64,000 nucleotides of DNA, from positions 1 through 64,000 of the forward strand of contig JADFZJ010000002.1 of NCBI GenBank assembly GCA_015232555.1. Reading direction: 5' to 3'. Positions 48,966 to 55,886 of this stretch are shown here, in pieces. The position numbers and the translations under genes are program-made. The notes under the pieces were generated by a model. It did no database searches and was not told the DNA's origin. It saw only the letters and a program-made list of their open reading frames with translations. The DNA is from Desulfamplus sp. (GTDB lineage: Bacteria > Desulfobacterota > Desulfobacteria > Desulfobacterales > Desulfobacteraceae). Every line of letters starts with the position of its first letter. The stretch's first letter is position 1.

Positions 48966-49519
48966 TTAATTTTATTCTCGTTCTTATCAGGTTTTGTAAG
49001 AATTTCAGTATCAGCCAAAGCATCCAACCTTTTCCATCGGACAACACAATACTCTTTTTGAATCAGTTGATTGGTCTGACTGACGCACAAGATAACATTC
49101 ACCATTCCCGGCACTTCAATCTCCTCTCCAACTACACTTTTTTTTGTACTCTTGGTTACTCTTTTTTCTCTTCTCTGCTTTGCTGTTTTATCGCTTTTAA
49201 CATTAGACCTTGAATTGCCTTCATTACTGTCCCATACAAGATCAGCACTGTCGATTACAAGCTGAGTTGTCTCTGCTCTGCATATCCAGCCATCTTCATC
49301 ATCAATCATTTTTTCAAAGTTTCTGTTTTCCATAATCTGTTTCATAAGCTCAGGATTGTTCAGAATGTTTTTAAGGATTCTGACCGACTCAATAGAATGA
49401 TCTGCTCGTGCAGACAAGCCTTTTGATGTTGATAAGGCTCCAGTAACCGCTGTAATTGAAATCCCAATGATGATGAGTGCCACCATCACCTCAAAAAGTG
49501 TATATCCTGATCTTTTCAT
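48962..49519 (-). CDS. gspI: Type II secretion minor pseudopilin GspI
   Basis: A 185-residue prepilin-type protein with MKRSG-YTLFEVMVALIIIG, an ideal short leader and Glu5. Family context (I-J-K) and length support GspI. A Lys/Arg/Ser-rich insert (NVKSDKTAKQRREKRVTKS) lies at ~103-130. It is the first recognised gsp gene of the cluster. Translationally coupled to gspJ. Confidence 0.8.
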   Translation of the reverse strand: MKRSGYTLFEVMVALIIIGISITAVTGALSTSKGLSARADHSIESVRILKNILNNPELMKQIMENRNFEKMIDDEDGWICRAETTQLVIDSADLVWDSNEGNSRSNVKSDKTAKQRREKRVTKSTKKSVVGEEIEVPGMVNVILCVSQTNQLIQKEYCVVRWKRLDALADTEILTKPDKNENKIK

Positions 49520-49558
49520 TTTATTTTTCTAAAACAACCTTTCTCTATCTTTAAGCTG

Positions 49559-49744
49559 CTAAACAATTACTCGTATCTCAGATAACTCTTTACCAGTCAA
49601 TGTTTTTGCCTGTTCTTCGGTAATTTCCACATCTTTCATCTCTAAGGAATAACGGATCTGTAACCCAATTTCATTGTTTAACTCCCAGTATTTTTTGTTA
49701 ATTGACTCCCAAGAGTTTAGCAGTAAAAAAAACATATTGCACAT
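49559..49744 (-). CDS. Small hypothetical ORF upstream of gspI
   Basis: A 61-residue ORF ending 39 bp before gspI on the same strand. The C-terminal half is charged and helix-prone (MKDVEITEEQAKTLTGKELSEIR). It directly follows a terminator-like hairpin whose U-run abuts the ATG, and no Shine-Dalgarno is evident. It may be a short real gene or a remnant; no family is recognised. Confidence 0.3.
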   Translation of the reverse strand: MCNMFFLLLNSWESINKKYWELNNEIGLQIRYSLEMKDVEITEEQAKTLTGKELSEIRVIV

Positions 49745-49780
49745 AAAAAAAGTAGAGACGCACAGCCGTACGTCTCTACT
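49745..49780 (-). terminator. Terminator-like hairpin upstream of the small ORF and gsp genes
   Basis: AGTAGAGACG pairs perfectly with CGTCTCTACT (10 bp, 10-nt loop). On the minus strand TTTTTTTATG follows. The stem resembles the GTAGAGACG...CGTCTCTAC palindromes dispersed in several bacterial genomes. It would stop transcription reaching gspI from upstream. Confidence 0.6.
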
Positions 49781-50154
49781 TAGATAAATAATAGATACTT
49801 GAGTTTTCGAAAAAAAAGTTGGCTCTCTGATATTTTCCGTGGTTTTTAGTAAAATTGTCCAATTTTAATAGCGTTCATTGATTGCCACCAATTTAGGCTG
49901 TTAAGATATTAGTAATTATTTTAGATATTTACGAAGAGTAGCTGAGGCCTATATCACAAATAAAAAATTATATCTACCACGGGAAAGCTCGGAGAACCAA
50001 ATTATCCTTAAAATTAAAAATGTTAGGAATTTTTAAGATTTTTTATAGCACGTCATTGAATGATTGAAAAGACAAAACTATTGATTTTACAAGTATTTTT
50101 GTATGTTTTGGTATTGCCTGAAATTAGGGTTTAACAGAGGATACGGAGGATAGT
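49781..50154. other. Non-coding spacer, 374 bp
   Basis: A/T-rich, no ORF with a ribosome-binding site on either strand, no strong hairpin. It separates the kinase gene (ends 50155) from the hairpin above. Nothing specific is seen in it. Confidence 0.6.
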
Positions 50155-51528
50155 TTAACTGCGGAAATTTTGAGGAATCTTCATTCCATTGCCAAAATCA
50201 GGAAGTTTCATTAAAAGATCGTCTCTGAGTTCTACGGCATTTGTGTAACGTCTTTGAATATCTTTTTCAAGACATCTCATAATAATCTGCTCGAGCTGCA
50301 CAGGGATATCGACTCTGATTTTACGCGGCGGAACTGCTATCATATCTGTATCAATATCCATAGGATAACAACTGTTGTCCTGATAGAAGGGAAGACGATT
50401 GACCGTAAGAAGATATAGAATAACTCCTAATGCCCAGACATCACTTGCAAGACAGGTTTTTCCCTCCAACTGTTCTGGAGACATGAAGTTTAATGTTCCT
50501 TCAGGTGAGTTGTTTCTATCTATCCAGTTAATCTCTTTTGCACTTCCAAAGTCTAAAAGTTTCAATTTATCGTCAGAAGTGACCATGATATTGTCAGGTT
50601 TAATATCTCTGTGCATTATTTTATGATCATGGGAATAGGCAATAACAGATAGAAGCTGAAGAAATATAGACTCCCTTTTTTGTGAAGAGAGCGTTGTTGT
50701 AACTAAAAGCTCCCAAAGGGTAATACCCTCCACATACTCTTGTATAAGTATGAACTTCTCATCATCTTTAACCAGTTCTATAAGCTGGACAATATTAGGG
50801 TGATAGAGCAGTCTTTTTAGGATAGCTGCAGCTCTGAGGGAGTTGATATTCATCTGTGGCGAATGGGGAATTTTTGCAACTGCTAACCTGTCGGTTCCCA
50901 ACTCCTGCACAAGCCATATAACTCCGTCTCCTCCAGTTGCCAATTTACGTATAGGCTTCCATTTGTTAAAAATAGGGCGTCCACCTCTTCTTGCCAACTG
51001 ATATTTAGGAGCAAAAAAGCTTAAACCCTCTTGAAGATATCCGACAATCAGCCTCCAGGTATCTCTGTTTTTTTGAGATAGTGCTTTTTCAGGTTCTATA
51101 TCAATCCCTTTGCTTTGTCTTGTTTCTAACCGTCTTGTTTCTAAAATTGCCTGACCACATTCAAGCAGAACATAAAAACGCATTGCAAAGCTCTCATCAT
51201 TAAGCGGCATTACAATATAATCATCTGCACCTGCTTTAATGCAGCTTTGTATATGAGATACAAACTCACTTGAAAGCAAAATAAGCAACGGAACCTGTAT
51301 TGGAAAAAGTTTTTTTATAGAACGGATATTATCAATATCTTTTGTGATATCATGGTCAACATGGATAATAACCAGACAGATATCTTTTGTGTTAAAAAAA
51401 TCAGGAGCTGCTTTAAAATCTATTTTTCTAAAAAATTCTAAGTTTATTTCAAAGGAGGTGAGTAGTCGTTTAACAAGCTGTTCCTCTGACTGAGTAAGAT
51501 TAAACATCAATAGTGTGTCAGATATCAT
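50155..51528 (-). CDS. Ser/Thr protein kinase with N-terminal degenerate receiver domain
   Basis: A 457-residue protein. Residues ~1-130 have a receiver-like alternation, ending AGADDYIVMPLND, but the expected phospho-acceptor region reads CLVIIHVDHD. His stands where Asp would be, so it looks like a pseudo-receiver. A linker is followed by a Hanks-type kinase domain (~188-445) with ATP Lys in VAKIPH, catalytic HRDIKPDN, DFGSA and GTLNFMSPEQL. No TM segment. GGTGGAG precedes the ATG. A small lipoprotein and a receiver gene lie just upstream on the same strand. Confidence 0.88.
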   Translation of the reverse strand: MISDTLLMFNLTQSEEQLVKRLLTSFEINLEFFRKIDFKAAPDFFNTKDICLVIIHVDHDITKDIDNIRSIKKLFPIQVPLLILLSSEFVSHIQSCIKAGADDYIVMPLNDESFAMRFYVLLECGQAILETRRLETRQSKGIDIEPEKALSQKNRDTWRLIVGYLQEGLSFFAPKYQLARRGGRPIFNKWKPIRKLATGGDGVIWLVQELGTDRLAVAKIPHSPQMNINSLRAAAILKRLLYHPNIVQLIELVKDDEKFILIQEYVEGITLWELLVTTTLSSQKRESIFLQLLSVIAYSHDHKIMHRDIKPDNIMVTSDDKLKLLDFGSAKEINWIDRNNSPEGTLNFMSPEQLEGKTCLASDVWALGVILYLLTVNRLPFYQDNSCYPMDIDTDMIAVPPRKIRVDIPVQLEQIIMRCLEKDIQRRYTNAVELRDDLLMKLPDFGNGMKIPQNFRS

Positions 51529-51598
51529 TTACTCCACCTCTGCGGTTAAACTTACATAAACTGTTTGGTTAATCTTTTGCTTTTTTAACAATCTCGTT

Positions 51599-51730
51599 TT
51601 ATTTTACACTTCTTTGAATAGCTTCTCCTGTTTTTTCAATATCTTTACCTACCCCTTTGACTGTATTGCAACCCTGAATTGAAACAAGAATAAAAACAAT
51701 TCCTACCAGTGCTATAACAATCTTTTTCAT
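51599..51730 (-). CDS. Entericidin-like small lipoprotein (43 residues)
   Basis: Too short for the ORF track. The sequence starts MKKIVIALVGIVFILVSIQGCNT; Cys21 is a lipobox cysteine. The mature part GCNTVKGVGKDIEKTGEAIQ is the entericidin A/B (EcnA/EcnB) family pattern. AAAAAGGAGATG provides a strong Shine-Dalgarno. Entericidins form an antidote/toxin lipoprotein pair in enterobacteria, but single copies are widespread and their role is unclear. It lies between a receiver gene and the Ser/Thr kinase gene. Confidence 0.85.
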   Translation of the reverse strand: MKKIVIALVGIVFILVSIQGCNTVKGVGKDIEKTGEAIQRSVK

Positions 51731-51782
51731 AAAAACATCTCCTTTTTAAAAAATATTACTTTTTATATTCAATAAATCAGAT

Positions 51783-52169
51783 TTAGGAGCCATGCCCTCC
51801 GCTCTTTTTATCATAAGCCTGCCTTATCTTATCCAGCAATTCGGGCATAGGAGCTGGTTTCATAACATAATCAAACGCCCCAAGTTGCATCCCTGTAATA
51901 CCAAACTCAACTGACACATGACCAGTAAGCATGATAACCTCAACTTCTGGTTTTTTTAGTTTGATCTGTTTGAGGGTTTCAATGCCGTCAATTCCGGGCA
52001 TCTTGATATCGAGCACCACCACATCAAAATCTTTCTTGTCAAGGATTTCAAGTGCTATGATGCCATTTTCAGCACCTTCGGCGTACATCTTTCTGTTAAT
52101 CAATCTCTTGACAATAGTTTCTCTGAAATCATCTTCGTCATCAACAATTAATACCCTCAATTCGCTCAT
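51783..52169 (-). CDS. Single-domain response regulator
   Basis: A 128-residue receiver with no output domain. Acidic pocket DDEDD, phospho-acceptor Asp54 in VVVLDIKMPGIDG, LTGHVS, and Lys in YVMKPAPMPE. Such receivers are common in Desulfobacterota next to membrane and lipoprotein genes. Its neighbours are the two-TM protein upstream and the entericidin/kinase genes downstream. No histidine kinase is adjacent. Confidence 0.92.
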   Translation of the reverse strand: MSELRVLIVDDEDDFRETIVKRLINRKMYAEGAENGIIALEILDKKDFDVVVLDIKMPGIDGIETLKQIKLKKPEVEVIMLTGHVSVEFGITGMQLGAFDYVMKPAPMPELLDKIRQAYDKKSGGHGS

Positions 52170-52236
52170 ATATCACCTTTTCATAAGAAAATGTATAATA
52201 AAGATTTCTCAAAAGCCTTATTAAAAAAGATAAGCA

Positions 52237-53064
52237 CTAAACACTTTCAAGCCTTGCAACCATATAGCCGGGTCTAATTTTAGAGATATCAGTTACAGCA
52301 CTGGAGTTTTCACCACCAATATTTTCAACCACAATTTCAGATACAAGCAGACCAGATTCATTCAAAAGATTCATCTTCTCGCCAGGTTCAACTCCGTGTT
52401 TCTTACCAAGTCCAAAGAAAATTTCAAGACCCTTTTCATGTCTTATGACCCGATATATTTCTGCAAATCCTTGTTCCGCCATCTGAGTCTCAATTTTTCC
52501 AGATATTATAAAAATTAATCCTCCAGCTATAATAACAATAGGGAAAAAAGCAATTACTATTGACCACGGAGAGATAGCTGTAAATCTTTTGATAAATGAC
52601 AGATCACTCTGCCTTAAGGCTTTGGCATCGCTATAGACATTTACTGTATAGGTAGATAATTTTTCAACTTTTACTCTATCATCTGGTTTTATATTAGTAA
52701 GGTCATTAAAATGAATTTTTATCTGATATTTTCCTTGAGGTAAAGAGGAATCTACCTTTACATTTCCTCTCCACATCTCTTCACCAAGCCAGTAGCCTGA
52801 GAACAACTCGTCATCAAATGACAAAGTAACCCCTGATGAATCTGATGAAAAAGAGATATCACGAACACTTTTTATATTTCCATACACCTTGCCAACCATC
52901 TCAAAAGAGCGTCCTGTAATTATATCGATATGATTAGCTGGTTTTCTGTACGATGATATAAGAGCATCAAAAATTCCAATAAGCGTTATTATCATTGCTA
53001 AAACGCATATTCTTCCAAAAATTACTCTATTGTTAATCAGTTTATTATTATCAATAGATATCAT
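52237..53064 (-). CDS. Two-TM protein of unknown function
   Basis: A 275-residue protein with a TM segment at ~15-38, an extracytoplasmic beta-rich domain (~45-160), a second TM (~172-192) and a cytoplasmic C-terminal domain (~195-275). The C-terminal domain has IFFGLGKKHGVEPGEKM and GGENSSAVTDISKIRPGYMV. The last part resembles a small beta-barrel with a FlgT/'GxxxGxx'-like repeat seen in other envelope proteins. I do not recognise a named family. It follows the DUF4881-like lipoprotein gene but with a terminator-like hairpin between them. Confidence 0.7.
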   Translation of the reverse strand: MISIDNNKLINNRVIFGRICVLAMIITLIGIFDALISSYRKPANHIDIITGRSFEMVGKVYGNIKSVRDISFSSDSSGVTLSFDDELFSGYWLGEEMWRGNVKVDSSLPQGKYQIKIHFNDLTNIKPDDRVKVEKLSTYTVNVYSDAKALRQSDLSFIKRFTAISPWSIVIAFFPIVIIAGGLIFIISGKIETQMAEQGFAEIYRVIRHEKGLEIFFGLGKKHGVEPGEKMNLLNESGLLVSEIVVENIGGENSSAVTDISKIRPGYMVARLESV

Positions 53065-53170
53065 AACAACATCTCTCCTGTATTTTAAAAATTGTCTTAA
53101 AGTGGGGGTTAGATTCCATATATCTCCAAAGCTATTTCAACCTTTGAAGTAATGCAAAGGGGGGATTAGT

Positions 53171-53231
53171 ATAAAAAAATAAGAAGACAGCGGACTATGC
53201 ACAAATGGGCGAATGAGCATGACCGCTGTCT
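53171..53231 (-). terminator. Terminator-like hairpin after the lipoprotein gene
   Basis: AGACAGCGG pairs with CCGCTGTCT (9 bp, 29-nt loop). On the minus strand TTCTTATTTTTTTATA follows. It lies 32 nt past the stop of the DUF4881-like gene and before the two-TM gene, so it may separate two transcription units or reduce read-through. Confidence 0.6.
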
Positions 53232-53262
53232 CTTATAGTGGCGATGGCAACCGCCGTGGAAC

Positions 53263-53850
53263 TTATTTTTTGAAAAGGTCTGTTGTGGTAATATTCATCA
53301 TGCGCAGGGCTTTTCCAGGCTCTTTATAGTAAATTCTCACTTCGTCCCCTGCTGCCCATGTCTCATCAGGCAGAGAGAAATATTCTTCTGGAAGCGAGAA
53401 GGTTACAAGAATTTTCTGGCGTTTTGAGAAAATCTGAATTGATTTTGCATTCTTGTCAACAATCGGGAACTTCTTGTCTCTTACAAGAGGGCTATCTTTA
53501 GAGACATTATCCTTTCTCTCAATAAGGGTATATGCAATCTCTTTAAACTGCTGGGTCGCTGTATCAAAGATGTTTATGGTGTTTTTATCTACATCAAGTT
53601 TCATTCTCTGACCAACTGATGGATGTGCTCCCATCTCATTTTTGTCTTCAGGGGTTGTAAAGACAACCGGAGGAAGAAGTGTATATTCTGGTTTTCCTTT
53701 TATAATACTTTTATCTTCAATAAACGTAACCTTCTTGTTCTCTTTATCATATGCAATCACCCGTCCCTGAATAACCTTACCCTCATCATTGCAGCCCGTG
53801 ATTACCATCACAAGAACTACTGCGAGTGCGAGTCCGATAAATCTTCTCAT
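53263..53850 (-). CDS. Lipoprotein, DUF4881-like
   Basis: A 195-residue lipoprotein with a typical signal (VLVMVITGC, Cys20). The mature part begins DEGKVIQGRVIAYDKENKKVTFI. It continues as a small beta-rich domain, and resembles DUF4881 proteins found beside TauE/SafE exporters in sulfate reducers (recalled, not searched). It follows the TauE gene by 62 bp on the same strand. GGAGATTAATATG precedes the start. It may assist anion export or sensing in the periplasm; this is inference from context. Confidence 0.65.
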   Translation of the reverse strand: MRRFIGLALAVVLVMVITGCNDEGKVIQGRVIAYDKENKKVTFIEDKSIIKGKPEYTLLPPVVFTTPEDKNEMGAHPSVGQRMKLDVDKNTINIFDTATQQFKEIAYTLIERKDNVSKDSPLVRDKKFPIVDKNAKSIQIFSKRQKILVTFSLPEEYFSLPDETWAAGDEVRIYYKEPGKALRMMNITTTDLFKK

Positions 53851-53912
53851 ATTAATCTCCTTAAATATATATTCTGGTTTTCATATATGGTTATAGTCTG
53901 TTTTTCATACTT

Positions 53913-54962
53913 CTATTTTTTCTTTGCAGCAATCTCTGCCCTTGCTCCCTGAACCATCTTTATTGTTATGTAGAGAGACATAGCAAAAACAAGTCCAAGT
54001 ACCAGAGTTGTTGAAGAGTTATCTAAAAGGACTTTGTAATCTGGCATCTCTTTAGCAAGCAGTTTCAAAATGATTGACAATGCACATCCGATAACTGCAA
54101 GTCCAAAAGCTATACGGATACCATAACCTTTGATGTATTTTGTAGCTACAGTTCCAATCTGTGCTCCTATTGCTGCACCAACAAGCATGATAACAGCAGC
54201 AACAAGCTCGGTACGTCCTTTCATTGTATAGGTAAATGCACCATAAAGACCTGAAATCATAACCTCAAAAAGGTCGGTTCCAACTGCTACGTGGGTTGGG
54301 CATCCAATAAGATAGATCAGGGCTGGCATACGAATAAGACCGCCGCCAATACCAAGGATACCTGCAATCCAACCTGTAAGAAAGCTGATTAAGATAGGAA
54401 GCCATGCAGTACATGTAATGCCTGCTGCTGTAAAGTGAACCATAGGGGCAATGTTGATTTTGTGAAGGGTTTTATGCCACTCTATACCTGTTGAAAGAGC
54501 GTCAACTGCCTGACCTCTTGCTAAGGCTTCTCTATCTTTTCTCATCTTTTTTGCCACATCAGCAAAAACCATCCATGCAATGAGCCCAAGAAGAACAAGG
54601 TAAAGAGTACGGACAACAAACTCAACGTTGCCAAGTCTCTCAAGCCACATAATCATCTGGGCTCCAACCTCAAATCCGACTACAGTACCAACCAACATTA
54701 TGAAGCCGAGCTTGTAGTCAACATTTCCGAATTTCCCGTGACGCATTGTGGAAATAAGGGACTTTCCAGCCATGTGGGCAATGTCAGTTCCAATTGCAAA
54801 TGCCATTGGAAAACCAAGTATATTAAGACCGGGGGTTACCATCCACGCACCACCCATACCAAAGAATCCACCGATAATTCCTACACCTACGCCGAGAATG
54901 ATAAGACCCGGCCAGAAAATTGTAACACCAGAAATAGGCATCAATACATATAGCCAATCCAT
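53913..54962 (-). CDS. Sulfite exporter TauE/SafE family membrane protein
   Basis: A protein of about 349 residues with 8-9 TM segments. The two TauE/SafE repeats are visible: GVGIIGGFFGMGGAWMVTPGL and FLTGWIAGILGIGGGLIRMPALIYL. Long loops separate them. The family exports sulfite and organosulfur anions. The start is taken at 54962 because GGAGG lies 8 nt before it; the ORF-track start at 54977 begins within that Shine-Dalgarno. In a sulfate reducer an anion exporter of this type is expected, but the substrate here is not shown. Confidence 0.88.
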   Translation of the reverse strand: MDWLYVLMPISGVTIFWPGLIILGVGVGIIGGFFGMGGAWMVTPGLNILGFPMAFAIGTDIAHMAGKSLISTMRHGKFGNVDYKLGFIMLVGTVVGFEVGAQMIMWLERLGNVEFVVRTLYLVLLGLIAWMVFADVAKKMRKDREALARGQAVDALSTGIEWHKTLHKINIAPMVHFTAAGITCTAWLPILISFLTGWIAGILGIGGGLIRMPALIYLIGCPTHVAVGTDLFEVMISGLYGAFTYTMKGRTELVAAVIMLVGAAIGAQIGTVATKYIKGYGIRIAFGLAVIGCALSIILKLLAKEMPDYKVLLDNSSTTLVLGLVFAMSLYITIKMVQGARAEIAAKKK

Positions 54963-55039
54963 AAATATATCCTCCATTTATTAAAGTAATATTCTAAAAA
55001 TAGTATCAGATTTTGCTAAAGATTAGTATGACTTTAGCA

Positions 55040-55348
55040 TCAATGTTCAGCAAGGTCTCTATGTTCGAGATCAATACCAATGCCTTTCATCACAATATCT
55101 GCCACAGTTCCAAAAAGAAGACCGATTAAAGGTATTAACACTATTGTGAGCAGGGAAAAATAAAGATGACTCTCATTGTAAAGAGTTCCCCATGCATGAA
55201 GAATACCTGTAAGCCCTCTGGTGTCTGCTACAATAACTACTAATGATGCCTTTTCACCTGCTGCAAGAACAGTCTGAGGTAGAAGGACGCACATCATAAT
55301 AATAAGACTACTGATTTTCATCCAAATTCCTTTCATCTTTCCTTTCAT
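55040..55348 (-). CDS. Small membrane protein at the head of the TauE operon
   Basis: About 102 residues from the ATG at 55348, which has GGAGGAAACA directly upstream. The ORF track adds 13 upstream residues. N-terminal signal/TM (~8-29), then VVIVADTRGLTGILHAWGTLYN, a second TM (~64-85) and a cytoplasmic tail. Same strand as TauE, 77 bp ahead. Family unknown; probably a partner of the exporter. Confidence 0.65.
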   Translation of the reverse strand: MKGKMKGIWMKISSLIIMMCVLLPQTVLAAGEKASLVVIVADTRGLTGILHAWGTLYNESHLYFSLLTIVLIPLIGLLFGTVADIVMKGIGIDLEHRDLAEH

Positions 55349-55387
55349 TGTTTCCTCCAGATTAATTTTGTTTAAAGTTAAACACAT

Positions 55388-55886
55388 TAAAAATTTTTTT
55401 GTCTTATGTTCAAAGCCTTTTATCTATGACTTTGGGTTCGTTGATATTCTTTTAATGTTGTTTTTCTGCTTTCTACGGTTAGTCTGTGTTGGGTAATACC
55501 AAGTTTCGTGCCATGCTGATTCAAAGCAGATAAAATTTTTAAAACCCTTATTTGATGGGTTTTCAGGAGAAAAAATTGAGAGAGGATGACTTTCTAATGA
55601 AAGATATTGGCTTTTTGGAGGTGTCATATTTTTTTACACTGTGTAAAAAAAAATCGAGGAAAGATGTAAAGAGGGATAAAAGTGCAAAAGAGCTACGCTC
55701 AAATGAATTGTATGGTTATGGCAGTTTTTAAAAAGGCAAAGATTTGACAACTTTATAAAAGTTGTCAAATCTTTGGACAGCAGTTACATCATAATAATTA
55801 ATATTCAGTATATTCAGTGATGGTATGTTTCTTGATTCAAATTTTCAGGGGATATAACAGATAAATCAAAAAGGAGTTTTTCATTC
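55388..55886. other. Non-coding spacer with a long hairpin, ~500 bp
   Basis: Divergent region between the TauE operon and the PEP-utilising enzyme gene. A 67-residue ORF (55424..55627, minus) has no Shine-Dalgarno and no family, so it is not called. A perfect 17-bp inverted repeat lies at 55738-55774 (separate feature). Confidence 0.6.
55738..55774. repeat. Perfect 17-bp inverted repeat
   Basis: AAAGATTTGACAACTTT and its exact complement are separated by ATA. On the minus strand it is followed by GCCTTTTTAAA, terminator-like. On plus it contains TTGACA. No gene ends here on the minus strand, so it is more likely a dispersed hairpin or a regulatory site ~110 bp before the plus-strand gene. 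Confidence 0.6.

Noticed and set aside
53141-53160. CCTTTG / CAAAGG inverted repeat
   Set aside because: Only 6 bp and without a U-run; the stronger hairpin at 53171-53231 better explains termination here.
55424-55627. 67-residue minus-strand ORF
   Set aside because: No Shine-Dalgarno, no family resemblance, no operon context; it lies in a spacer with a hairpin.
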